A stretch of DNA of 64,000 bases, taken from the NCBI GenBank assembly GCA_044226195.1, contig JBGAHO010000016.1, positions 1-64,000 of the forward strand, written 5' to 3'. Shown here one piece after another: positions 18,560 to 26,654 of the stretch. Position 1 is the stretch's first letter. Every line of letters starts with the position of its first letter. The position numbers and the translations under genes were made by a program. The notes under the pieces are model-generated. The model had not been told where the DNA came from and searched no databases. It was given only the letters and a program-made list of their open reading frames with translations. This stretch comes from RPQJ01 sp044226195. GTDB lineage: Bacteria > Pseudomonadota > Gammaproteobacteria > Steroidobacterales > Steroidobacteraceae.

Positions 18560-19385
18560 AACGCCCCGTGATGTAGTCCTCGGTGGCCTTCTTCGCCGGG
18601 TTGGTGAAGATCTTCGAGGTCGCGTCCACCTCCACCAGCTCGCCGAGGTACATGAAGGCCGTGAAGTCGGACACGCGCGCCGCCTGCTGCATGTTGTGGG
18701 TCACGATCAGGATGGTGACGCGGCTGCGCAGCTCGGTGATCAGTTCCTCGATCTTGGCCGTCGCGATCGGGTCGAGCGCCGACGTCGGCTCGTCGAACAG
18801 CAGGATCTCCGGCTCGGTCGCCAGCGCCCGCGCGATGCACAGTCGCTGCATCTGGCCGCCCGAGAGTGCCAGCGCGGAATCGTCGAGCCGGTCCTTCACT
18901 TCGTCCCAGATCGCCGCGCCGCGCAGCGCCTTCTCGACGCGCTCGGCGAGGTCGACGCGATTCTTCAGCCCGCGCAGGCGCAGGCCGTACGCCACGTTCT
19001 CGAACACGCTCTTCGGGAAGGGGTTCGGCTTCTGGAACACCATGCCGATGCGCATGCGCACCTCGATCGGGTCCACGTCCGGCCCGACCAGGTTGATGTC
19101 GTCCGGGCGCAGGTGGATCGACCCGGCGTAGCGCGTGTCCGGCTGCAGGTCGTGCATGCGGTTGAAACAGCGCAGGAAGGTGCTCTTGCCGCAGCCGGAC
19201 GGTCCGATCAGCGCCGTCACCTGGTGCTCGGGGATCGCGAGGTTGATGCGCTTGAGGGCCTGGTTCTGGCCGTACCAGAAGTCCAGGTTCTCGGCGGTGG
19301 CCTTGGCCGGGTTGGCGCGCGCGGCGGCGCGCTGCTCGACGCTGATCGACAGGGCGCTCGGCCCGGCAGGGGCGACGGTATTCAT
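18552..19385 (-). CDS. pstB: Phosphate ABC transporter ATP-binding protein PstB
   Basis: PstB is the ATPase of the high-affinity phosphate importer. The 277-residue protein has Walker A GPSGCGKSTFLRCFNRMHD, the Q-loop segment MVFQKPNPFPKSVFENVAYG, signature LSGGQMQRLCIARALA, Walker B ILLFDEPTSALDPIAT and the His switch (IVTHNMQQAARVSD). The N-terminal 30 residues are an extension typical of many PstB proteins. The gene lies 10 nt after pstA and overlaps phoU. Confidence 0.98.
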   Translation of the reverse strand: MNTVAPAGPSALSISVEQRAAARANPAKATAENLDFWYGQNQALKRINLAIPEHQVTALIGPSGCGKSTFLRCFNRMHDLQPDTRYAGSIHLRPDDINLVGPDVDPIEVRMRIGMVFQKPNPFPKSVFENVAYGLRLRGLKNRVDLAERVEKALRGAAIWDEVKDRLDDSALALSGGQMQRLCIARALATEPEILLFDEPTSALDPIATAKIEELITELRSRVTILIVTHNMQQAARVSDFTAFMYLGELVEVDATSKIFTNPAKKATEDYITGRYG

Positions 19386-19395
19386 CGTGCGTGAC

Positions 19396-20328
19396 TCACC
19401 AGTTGATCTTCTTGCGGAAGCGGTAGCGGATCCAGATCGCCACCGCGTTCATCAGCAGCGTCATGCCGAGCAGGATCGCGCCGGCCGCGGCGGCGTTCGA
19501 CTGGAAGGCCTGGTCCGGCCGCGACACCCAGTTGAACATCTGGATCGGCATCGCCGTGAATTCGCTGCGCAGCCACTCGGCATTCAGGAACGGGAACTCG
19601 CCGCTCACCGGCGCGGGCGGCAGGAACGCGATGAAGCTCAGCGCGCCGATGGTGATGATCGGGGCCGTCTCGCCGATCGCCCGCGACAGGCCGAGGATCA
19701 GGCCGGTGAGGATGCCGCCCGTCGAGTACGGCAGGACGTGATCGCGCGTCACTTCCCAGCGGGTCGCGCCGAGCCCGTAGGCCGCTTCACGGATCGCCTT
19801 CGGCACCGCGCGCAGCGACTCGCGGGTCGCCACGATGACAATCGGCAGGATCAGCAGCGCGAGGGTGAGCCCGGCGGTGAGGATGCTCTGCCCGAGGCCG
19901 AAGGTGTAAACGAACAACCCTAGCGCCAGCAGGCCGTACACGATCGAGGGCACGCCGGCGAGGTTGGTGACGTTGATCTCGATGACGTTGGTGAGCCAGT
20001 TCTTGGCCGCGTATTCCTCGAGATAGATCGCCGCTGCGACGCCCACGGGCAGCGCGACCAGCGCCGTCACCAGCATGATCAGCGAGGTCCCGACCCAGGC
20101 CGAAAGGATGCCGGCTCGCTCGGCTTTGCGCGACGGGAAGTTCATGAAGAAGTCCCAGCCGAAGCGCTCGGCGCCGCGATGCACGAGGTCGAGGAACAGC
20201 GCGCCGAGCAGGCCGAGGCAGGCGAGCAGCACGACCAGGCCGACGACCATGAACACGCCGTCGAGGCGCTTGCGCCAGCGCAGCCCGTGGCGGATCTCGG
20301 CGAGCGTCAGCTCCGCGGTGGCGGCCAT
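19396..20328 (-). CDS. pstA: Phosphate ABC transporter permease PstA
   Basis: PstA is one of two inner-membrane permeases of the phosphate importer. The 310-residue protein has about six transmembrane segments (first around residues 20-45) and the EAA-type loop RAVPKAIREAAYGLGATRWE that contacts PstB. Another conserved stretch is LAGVPSIVYGLLALGLFV. The start ATG at 20328 overlaps the pstC stop as TGATG, so translation is coupled. The frame is open further upstream within pstC, but that segment has no family similarity. Confidence 0.97.
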   Translation of the reverse strand: MAATAELTLAEIRHGLRWRKRLDGVFMVVGLVVLLACLGLLGALFLDLVHRGAERFGWDFFMNFPSRKAERAGILSAWVGTSLIMLVTALVALPVGVAAAIYLEEYAAKNWLTNVIEINVTNLAGVPSIVYGLLALGLFVYTFGLGQSILTAGLTLALLILPIVIVATRESLRAVPKAIREAAYGLGATRWEVTRDHVLPYSTGGILTGLILGLSRAIGETAPIITIGALSFIAFLPPAPVSGEFPFLNAEWLRSEFTAMPIQMFNWVSRPDQAFQSNAAAAGAILLGMTLLMNAVAIWIRYRFRKKINW

Positions 20329-21254
20329 CAGTAGGCCTCCCGGAAGCGGCGGGTCAGGAAGAAGCCCACCACGTTGAACACCAGCGTCATGAGCATGAGC
20401 ACGAGGCCGGCGGCGAAGATGCTCTGGTAGCCGACGCTGTCGTGCGGCAGGTCGCCGAGGCTGACCTGGACGATGTAGGCGGTGATCGTCGCGGCGGGCT
20501 CGGTCGGATTGAACGTCAGCGTGGGCTGCATGCCCGCGGCGATCGCCACGACCATGGTCTCGCCGATCGCGCGCGAGATGCCGAGGATGTACGCCGCCGC
20601 GAGGCCGGAGAGCGCGCCCGGCACCACGACGCGCAGCGCCGTCTGCAGCTTCGTCGCGCCCATGGCATACGAGCCTTCGCGCATGTAGCGCGGCACGGCC
20701 CGCATCGCGTCCTCGCCCACCGACGCGACGTAGGGCACGATCATCAGCCCGATCACCAGGCCGGCGCTCAGCATGTTGAATCCGGGCAGTTCGGGCATCA
20801 GCTTCTGCAGCAGCGGCGTGACCATGAGCAGCGCGAAATAGCCGTACACCACGGTGGGCACCGCGCCGAGCAGTTCGAGCACCGGCTTCACGGTCTCGCG
20901 CAACCGGTGCGAGGCGAATTCCGAGAGGTAGATGGCGATCAGCGTGCCGAACGGGATCGCCACCAGCAGCGCGACCCCGGTCACCGTCAGCGTGCCGGAG
21001 ACGAGCGGGAGGATGCCGTATTTCGGGTTGTCGAAGAGCGGCGTCCAGACCGTGCCGGTCACGAACTCCCACAGCGAGACGTGCGCGAAGAACCGCCCGG
21101 CTTCGGTCAGCAGGATCACGACGATCGACACCGTCGTGAACACCGCGACCAGGCCCGCCGCGGCCAGCAGCACTTCGACGACACGGTCGCGGGCCTTGCG
21201 GTACCGCAGGTTCGCGGTGCCGAGCGGGCGGGCGCGTGGCTGGACGTCATTCAT
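20328..21254 (-). CDS. pstC: Phosphate ABC transporter permease PstC
   Basis: PstC is the partner permease of PstA. The 308-residue protein has about six membrane helices, the first near residues 30-55 (VEVLLAAAGLVAVFTTVSIV), the coupling-helix segment RAVPRYMREGSYAMGATKLQ and LGAVPTVVYGYFALLMVTP. It follows pstS by about 90 nt and overlaps pstA. Length and motifs match the family. Confidence 0.97.
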   Translation of the reverse strand: MNDVQPRARPLGTANLRYRKARDRVVEVLLAAAGLVAVFTTVSIVVILLTEAGRFFAHVSLWEFVTGTVWTPLFDNPKYGILPLVSGTLTVTGVALLVAIPFGTLIAIYLSEFASHRLRETVKPVLELLGAVPTVVYGYFALLMVTPLLQKLMPELPGFNMLSAGLVIGLMIVPYVASVGEDAMRAVPRYMREGSYAMGATKLQTALRVVVPGALSGLAAAYILGISRAIGETMVVAIAAGMQPTLTFNPTEPAATITAYIVQVSLGDLPHDSVGYQSIFAAGLVLMLMTLVFNVVGFFLTRRFREAY

Positions 21255-21345
21255 TCCGGTCGGTCCCCTTCCCTTGCGGTTCGTCGCGACCTGCCGCCGG
21301 CGGCACCAGCCGGCAGGTCGCGCGAACTCTAACTCGTCGACGGGC

Positions 21346-22344
21346 TCAGAGCTTGGCTTCCATCGCCAGCAACTGGTCGATGGTGATGCCGATCTTCGGC
21401 ACGCCGCCGAAGACGCTGCCGAGCTTGCCGTCCTGGAAGTGCTTCAGGGTGAGCGCGTAGGCGTTCTTCGGCAACGGCAGGTAGCCCACCTCGGAGACGA
21501 GGTCGCCGCGGCTCAGGATGAACTGCACGAACTCCTTGACCTCCGGCCGCTGGGCCGAGGTGTCGCGCACGTACACGAAGAGCGGACGCGAGAGCGGGCT
21601 GTAGCTCGCGTTGGTGACGTTCTCGAGGCTCGGGCCGACCGGCCCCTTGCCCGCGTCCACCGCCACCGCCGCCATCTTGTCCTTGTGCGCCGCGTAGTAG
21701 GCGTAGCCGAAGTAGCCGAGCGCGCCCTTGTTGTTCTCGACGCCCTGCACCAGCGTGTTGTCGTCCTCGCTCGCGGTGTAGTCGCCGCGCGTCGACTTCG
21801 CCTTGCCGTTCACGGCCTCGGTGAAATAATCGAACGTACCCGAGTCGGCGCCCGGCCCGAACAGCATCAGCTTCTCGTTCGGGAAGCTGGCCCGGATCTG
21901 CTTCCAGTTCGTGACGCGGCCCTGCGCCCCCGGCTCCCACATCTTCTTCAGCTCGGCCACGGTCAGCGTGCGGGCCCAGGTGTTCTGCGGGTTGATCACG
22001 ACCGTCAGCGCGTCGAACGCGATCGGCAGTTCCATGTACTTGATGCCGGCCTTGCGGCAGTTCTCCATCTCCTCGGCCGTGATCGGGCGCGAGGCGTTCG
22101 AGATGTCGGTCTCGCCGCGGCAGAACTTCTTGAAACCACCGCCGGTGCCCGAGACGCCGACCGTCACGCGCACCTTGCCGCGCTTCTGGATCTGGAATTC
22201 CTCGGCGTAGGCCTCGGAGATCGGGAAGACCGTGCTGGAGCCGTCGATCTTGATCGCGGCCTGGGCCTGGGCCTGGGCCGGCAGGGTGATCGCGGCGACG
22301 CCGACCAGCAGGGCGGGGAGCGCCAACTTCTGCCACAACTTCAT
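21346..22344 (-). CDS. pstS: Phosphate-binding periplasmic protein PstS
   Basis: PstS captures inorganic phosphate in the periplasm and passes it to PstCA. The 332-residue protein has a signal peptide (MKLWQKLALPALLVGVAAIT, cut after AQAQA), the N-terminal phosphate loop KIDGSSTVFPISEAY, the segment VSGTGGGFKKFCRGETDISNA and FGPGADSGTFDYF, whose Ser, Thr and Asp residues bind phosphate. It ends with the short form typical of proteobacterial PstS-like (SphX) proteins. A strong Pho box lies about 80 nt upstream. It is divergent from dapE. The start at 22344 is set by the signal peptide. Confidence 0.97.
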   Translation of the reverse strand: MKLWQKLALPALLVGVAAITLPAQAQAQAAIKIDGSSTVFPISEAYAEEFQIQKRGKVRVTVGVSGTGGGFKKFCRGETDISNASRPITAEEMENCRKAGIKYMELPIAFDALTVVINPQNTWARTLTVAELKKMWEPGAQGRVTNWKQIRASFPNEKLMLFGPGADSGTFDYFTEAVNGKAKSTRGDYTASEDDNTLVQGVENNKGALGYFGYAYYAAHKDKMAAVAVDAGKGPVGPSLENVTNASYSPLSRPLFVYVRDTSAQRPEVKEFVQFILSRGDLVSEVGYLPLPKNAYALTLKHFQDGKLGSVFGGVPKIGITIDQLLAMEAKL

Positions 22345-22404
22345 GGAGTTAACCCTCGTTCGGTGAGCGGGAGCGGGACCCCCGGGGTCCCTCGACTGGG
22401 CGGC

Positions 22405-22438
22405 AGTGTGCGGGGGATCTGTGACAGGAATGTGACAT
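22405..22438 (-). promoter_or_regulatory. Pho box promoter of pstSCAB-phoU
   Basis: On the minus strand ATGTCAC-ATTC-CTGTCAC (22421-22438) is a PhoB box: two 7-bp repeats with 11-bp periodicity. It is followed after 10 nt by CACACT (22405-22410), a weak -10 as expected for a PhoB-activated promoter. The layout equals that of the phoB and porin promoters in this window. Confidence 0.85.
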
Positions 22439-22528
22439 GCCAGAAAGTCCTTGTCGGTGCAGCGTGGCTTCGCTATACAGGCCCGCCCGACGCTGACTAG
22501 CGCCCTACCCTCGTTGCGCGACAACTGC

Positions 22529-23665
22529 ATGACAGCCACGCTCGAACTCACCGAAGCCCTGCTGCGCCGGCCCTCGATCAGCCCGGAGGACCACGGCTGC
22601 CTGGAGATCATCGCAGCCCGGCTCGCACCGCTCGGCTTCCGCGTCGAGGCGCTGAACTTCGGGCCGGTGGCCAACCTGTGGGCCCGCCGCGGCGACGCAG
22701 CCCCGGTGCTGTGCTTCGCCGGCCACACGGACGTGGTGCCGACCGGGCCGCGTGAAGAATGGCGCTCGGATCCCTTCGAGCCGCTCATCCGCGACGGCGT
22801 GCTCTACGGCCGCGGCGCGGCCGACATGAAGAGCGGACTCGCGGCCATGGTGGTCGCGCTCGAGCGCTTCGTGGCGCGCCACCCGGACCACCGCGGGTCG
22901 CTGGCCGTGCTGTTCACGAGCGACGAGGAAGGACCGTCCGTCGACGGCACGCGCCGCGTGATGGAGGTGCTCGAGGCCCGTCACGAGAAGATCGACTGGT
23001 GCGTGGTCGGCGAGCCGACCAGCGGCGAGGTGTTCGGCGACACCATCAAGGTGGGCCGCCGCGGATCGCTCTCGGGGCGCCTCACCGTGCACGGCGTGCA
23101 GGGCCACATCGCCTATCCGCAGCTCGCGGACAATCCGGTGCACGGCTTTGCACCGGCCATGGCGGAACTGGTGGCGACGCAGTGGGACGCAGGCAACGAA
23201 TACTTCCAGCCGACCTCGTTCCAGATCTCCAACCTCTCGGCGGGCACGGGGGCACCGAACGTGATCCCGGGCGAGATGAAGGTGCGGTTCAACCTGCGCT
23301 TCTCCACCGAGCAGACCGTCGAGGCGCTGCAGAAGCGCGTGATCGGCATCCTCGACCGGCACAAGGTGAACTACTCGCTGGAGTGGTTCGTCTCGGGCCT
23401 GCCGTTCCTCACGCGGCCGGGCGTGCTGACGGACGCGGTGGATCGCGCCGTGCAGGAGACCACGGGCCGCAAGCCCGCCTACTCGACGACCGGTGGCACC
23501 TCGGACGGACGGTTCATCGCGCCGACCGGCGCGCAGGTCGTCGAGTTGGGCGTGGCCAACGCGACCATCCACAAGGTCAACGAGTGCGTCCGCGTGGCGG
23601 ACATCGACCTGCTGAGTCGCGCCTACGAGCGGGTGATGGAATTGCTGCTCGCGAACGGCGGCTGA
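22529..23665 (+). CDS. dapE: Succinyl-diaminopimelate desuccinylase DapE
   Basis: DapE removes succinate from N-succinyl-LL-diaminopimelate, following DapC. The 378-residue zinc hydrolase has metal-binding FAGHTDVVPTGP (His and Asp), GRGAADMKSGLAAMVVA (bridging Asp), catalytic TSDEEGPSVDGT and the dimerisation-lid His in VNECVRVAD. ATG 22529 matches the family N-terminus (LELTEALLRRPSISPEDHGC); the frame is open upstream to 22451. It is transcribed divergently from pstS, and its promoter region carries the Pho box, so phosphate limitation might affect it; that is only inference. Confidence 0.97.
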   Translation: MTATLELTEALLRRPSISPEDHGCLEIIAARLAPLGFRVEALNFGPVANLWARRGDAAPVLCFAGHTDVVPTGPREEWRSDPFEPLIRDGVLYGRGAADMKSGLAAMVVALERFVARHPDHRGSLAVLFTSDEEGPSVDGTRRVMEVLEARHEKIDWCVVGEPTSGEVFGDTIKVGRRGSLSGRLTVHGVQGHIAYPQLADNPVHGFAPAMAELVATQWDAGNEYFQPTSFQISNLSAGTGAPNVIPGEMKVRFNLRFSTEQTVEALQKRVIGILDRHKVNYSLEWFVSGLPFLTRPGVLTDAVDRAVQETTGRKPAYSTTGGTSDGRFIAPTGAQVVELGVANATIHKVNECVRVADIDLLSRAYERVMELLLANGG

Positions 23666-23678
23666 GCCGGCGGGCGGC

Positions 23679-24206
23679 TCAGGCCCGGCGCGGCTCGGGC
23701 TTGATGACATTCACCCAGACGGCCCAACTGCTGAGCACGACGAGGTTCATCAGCACCCAGGTGGGCATGTTGAGGCCAAGGAAGTGCCAGTCGATCTTGG
23801 CGCACTCGCCCGAGCCCTTCAGGACCTTGGCCAGCACTTCGTGCCACGGCAGCACGTCCATCATGTAATCGAGGCTCGCGCCGCATTCTGCGACCGTGCC
23901 CGGCGGCTGCGCGATGATCCACATGTGCCGGGCGGCGACCGCGATGCCGAACAGCGCAGCGAGATCGATCAGCATCCCGTACACCTTCGCGCCGATGCCC
24001 GACGGGTTGTGCAGGGCCGCCACCAGGAACAGCAGGCCGGCACTGATCACCGACACGCGTTGCAGGATGCAGAGCGGACACGGCTCGAGCTTGAGGCCGT
24101 ACTGGCAGAACAGCGCGTAGCCGATCAGGCCGAGGCAGGCGAGGAACCCGAGCAGGTTGCCCTCGCGGCGGGTCAGACCGGACAGGAACGCGACGATGGA
24201 ACTCAA
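23679..24206 (-). CDS. dsbB: Disulfide bond formation protein DsbB
   Basis: DsbB re-oxidises periplasmic DsbA and passes electrons to quinones. The 175-residue protein has four membrane helices and the two required cysteine pairs: CPLC at residues 43-46 in the first periplasmic loop, and Cys108 plus Cys135 in the second. No ATG is available at the correct place. I choose TTG 24206 (MSSIVAFLSG), which overlaps the stop of the upstream phoU copy as TTGA and has GGGAG upstream. Being translationally coupled to a phoU paralogue is unusual. The gene is convergent with dapE, only 13 nt away. Confidence 0.93.
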   Translation of the reverse strand: MSSIVAFLSGLTRREGNLLGFLACLGLIGYALFCQYGLKLEPCPLCILQRVSVISAGLLFLVAALHNPSGIGAKVYGMLIDLAALFGIAVAARHMWIIAQPPGTVAECGASLDYMMDVLPWHEVLAKVLKGSGECAKIDWHFLGLNMPTWVLMNLVVLSSWAVWVNVIKPEPRRA

Positions 24207-24946
24207 CCTGGACTCCCGTTGCGGGCCGCACGCAGCGCCGAAAGCTGCTTCTCGACGTCCTCGATGGACAGGTGGCGGATGTCCTTGCCGAGGACCATGT
24301 AGATCACGTACTCGCAGATGTTCTTCGCGTGGTCGCCGATGCGCTCGAGGGCCCGAGCGACCCACAGCACGTCGAGCGCGCGGCGGATGGTCCGCGGGTC
24401 TTCCATCATGAACGTGATGCACTGGCGCTGGATCGCCTCGTACTCCTCGTCGACCAGCCGGTCCTTGCGGGCGACGGCCAGGGCGGCCTCGGTATCGAGG
24501 CGCGCGAACGCATCGAGGGCGCCGCGCACGATCTCGGCCACCTGCCCACCGATGTGCTTGAGCTCCCGGTAGCGATCGACCGTGCGGTCGAGGCTGGCGA
24601 GCCGCGCCGCCGTGTGGCCGAGTTTCTCCGTCTCGTCGCCGATGCGCTCGAGGTCGGTGATGGTCTTGATCACGGCGACGATCAGTCGCAGGTCGGAGGC
24701 CGTCGGAGCGCGCGTCGCGAGGATGCGGCTGCAGTCGTCGTCGATCGACACCTCCATGGCGTTGACCTTGTGGTCGAGCCGCGCCACTTCCTCGCCGAGC
24801 CGGCTGTCGCCCTCGACCAGCGCCTTGACGCCGTTCTGCAGCTGCTGCTCGACGAGGCCGCCCATCTGCAGCACGGCCGTGCGCACGCCCTCGAGGTCGG
24901 CGTTGTAGCGGCTGTGGATGTGATGGGAGAGGTCGGACGTTTCCAT
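24203..24946 (-). CDS. phoU: PhoU paralogue (second copy)
   Basis: The 247-residue protein is a PhoU-family protein with both helical-bundle metal motifs, DLERIGDETEKLGHTAARLA and ALERIGDHAKNICEYVIYMV. It is closer in appearance to E. coli PhoU (SHHIHSRYNADLEGVRTAVLQMGG) than the copy inside the pst operon. Its stop overlaps the TTG start of dsbB. No Pho box is visible upstream. The two PhoUs may divide work between the transporter and PhoR, or one may serve another phosphate route; the sequence does not decide this. Confidence 0.94.
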   Translation of the reverse strand: METSDLSHHIHSRYNADLEGVRTAVLQMGGLVEQQLQNGVKALVEGDSRLGEEVARLDHKVNAMEVSIDDDCSRILATRAPTASDLRLIVAVIKTITDLERIGDETEKLGHTAARLASLDRTVDRYRELKHIGGQVAEIVRGALDAFARLDTEAALAVARKDRLVDEEYEAIQRQCITFMMEDPRTIRRALDVLWVARALERIGDHAKNICEYVIYMVLGKDIRHLSIEDVEKQLSALRAARNGSPG

Positions 24947-25016
24947 GCGGTGCTCCAGCGTCGCGTGTTGTACAGGACCGCCCGGATGGCGGCAAGTTCG
25001 GTCGCTGCCAAAGGAA

Positions 25017-25080
25017 AAGCCCCCACCGCTCCCTCCCCGCGCGTGCGGGAGAGGGCCGGCGTCGCCGGAGGTGGGGGTTC
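25017..25080 (-). terminator. REP-like terminator after the porin gene
   Basis: CCCCCACC (25020-25027) pairs with GGTGGGGG (25070-25077), enclosing an inner GC-rich hairpin (around CTCCCCGC and GCGGGAG, 25034-25051). On the minus strand the stem is followed by CTTTTCCTTT, as expected of a terminator for the porin. The gggagagggccgg sequence resembles dispersed REP-like elements often seen in high-GC proteobacteria; that resemblance is from memory and untested. Confidence 0.65.
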
Positions 25081-25094
25081 GCTGCGCGGCAGGA

Positions 25095-26537
25095 TCAGAA
25101 CTTGTAGTTCAGGTCCACCTGCAGCCGGTTGTAGTTCAGGTCGTTGCCGATGTGGTACGGACCGGATTCGGTGGTGCCGTTCACCGGCGCGACGTCCTTG
25201 TTGAGCGTGTTGATGAAATAGGTCGCGCTGATGTTGAAGTTGCGCACCGGCGCATACGCGCCGCGCAGCACCCAGCCCTCGCCGTCGGTGTTGCCGTTGG
25301 CGAAGTCCGAGTCGATCCACTGGCCGAACTGCGAGTCCTTGCCGACCGACTGGTACCAGGCGGCCGCCATCCAGGTCTTCGCGTTGCCGACCTTGCCGTA
25401 GGACACGCCCGCCGCGTACGCGTCGCTGTGCTCGACGTTCGCGGCCGTGTTGTCAAGGTAGTCCGCCCAGAGCGACAGCGGCTGGTTGAACACGGTCAGC
25501 CCCATCTCGGCCGACAGTTCGACGATGTTGTAGTCGTAGGCCAGCCAGTTGGTCGTGCCGGTCCCGATGCGGTAGGTCGTGTTGCCGTTGGCATTGTTGC
25601 CGAAGATCGGCGAACGGTCCTGGCAGCCGCCGCAGTCGTAATAGTGCGCCGCCACGCGGGTCTCGCCACCGAACAGCGGGAACTTCAGGCCGACCTGCGC
25701 GCCGATCGTGCTCGAGTCGGTATTGACCCGGCCGGCCGGCCGGTTGGTGCCGTCCGCCGCGTTGTAGTTCTCGTTCAACCACCAGCCGTACGCGCTGCCG
25801 AACAGCATGCCGCGCTCGAAGCGGACCGACGCGCCCTCCGGGTTGATGTCGCCGTCGAACAGCAGGCTGGTGCCCGGCCTCCAGAAGGGGTACGGCTGCT
25901 TGCCGAGCACGACGTCGACGCCGGACATCGGCGTCCAGTCGATGAACGCCATGTCGAGGCCGATCGACTGCCGGCCGTTCTGGAAGATGCCCATCGTCTG
26001 GTTGGTGGAACGCGGATCGGTGCCGCCGGTGGCGAGCAGCAGCGTGCCCTTGAGGTGGTCGCCGATCAGCATGTCGAAGCCGAAGCGCGCGCGGATGCGA
26101 TCGCGCCAGCGATCCGCCGCATCGTCGACCACGGCCGTCGCTCCGGATCCGACCACGCGTTCCTGGTTGGTGAAGAACTCGCTGCGATAGCGGAAATCGC
26201 CGCGCGCCTTGATTTTGGTCGCCCAGTCGGCGCCCTTGACTTTGGCGATCTCGGCATTCGCCACTGCCGCGTCCTGCCGCAGGTCGCGCGCCTGCGCCTT
26301 GAGGTAATCGGTCTCGGCATCGCGACGCTCCACCAGCGCCTTCAGCTCCGCATTCTCCGAAGCGAGCTGCGAATTGGTGGCCTCGAGCTTCGCGAGTCGG
26401 TCGGCCAGCGCCTGCATCTGCGCCTGCACCTGCTCGAGGTCGGCCTTCGAGGCGGTGCCCTGGGTCGCGGCGGAAGCGTCGGCCGCGGCCAGGCACAGGG
26501 TGGCGGCCACGGCCGCCGCGATTGCGGTCTTTCTCAC
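25095..26537 (-). CDS. Putative outer-membrane porin with N-terminal coiled coil
   Basis: The 480-residue protein has a signal peptide (VRKTAIAAAVAATLCLAAAD, read with initiator Met), then about 70 residues of heptad-like coiled coil (DLEQVQAQMQALADRLAKLE onward), then a beta-barrel opening with DWATKIKARGDFRYRSEFF and ending in Phe (QVDLNYKF). This layout fits the family called putative porin. A CGGC-containing loop (YYDCGGCQDRSP) could hold a disulfide. GTG 26537 is chosen over upstream ATG 26570 because GAGGGG lies 7 nt before it and it begins the signal peptide. It sits between phoR and phoU and has a Pho-box-like promoter, so a role in phosphate or anion uptake under starvation is likely but inferred. 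Confidence 0.8.
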   Translation of the reverse strand: MRKTAIAAAVAATLCLAAADASAATQGTASKADLEQVQAQMQALADRLAKLEATNSQLASENAELKALVERRDAETDYLKAQARDLRQDAAVANAEIAKVKGADWATKIKARGDFRYRSEFFTNQERVVGSGATAVVDDAADRWRDRIRARFGFDMLIGDHLKGTLLLATGGTDPRSTNQTMGIFQNGRQSIGLDMAFIDWTPMSGVDVVLGKQPYPFWRPGTSLLFDGDINPEGASVRFERGMLFGSAYGWWLNENYNAADGTNRPAGRVNTDSSTIGAQVGLKFPLFGGETRVAAHYYDCGGCQDRSPIFGNNANGNTTYRIGTGTTNWLAYDYNIVELSAEMGLTVFNQPLSLWADYLDNTAANVEHSDAYAAGVSYGKVGNAKTWMAAAWYQSVGKDSQFGQWIDSDFANGNTDGEGWVLRGAYAPVRNFNISATYFINTLNKDVAPVNGTTESGPYHIGNDLNYNRLQVDLNYKF

Positions 26538-26577
26538 GTTCGGTCCCCTCTGGGTGTTTGCAACGGACATGCCGCGC

Positions 26578-26611
26578 TTTATAGGGGTGCCGTGTGACAA
26601 CGAGATTGCAG
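26578..26611 (-). promoter_or_regulatory. Degenerate Pho box and -10 ahead of the porin gene
   Basis: On the minus strand CTGCAAT-CTCG-TTGTCAC (26594-26611) matches 10 of 14 repeat positions of CTGTCAT/CTGTCAT. It is followed by a 10-nt spacer and TATAAA (26578-26583). The spacing equals that of the pstS and phoB boxes in this window, which makes the weaker match credible. Confidence 0.6.
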
Positions 26612-26654
26612 CGGCGCGACGGTTGTGCGTCACGCACCGCGGGCGCCGGCGGGA

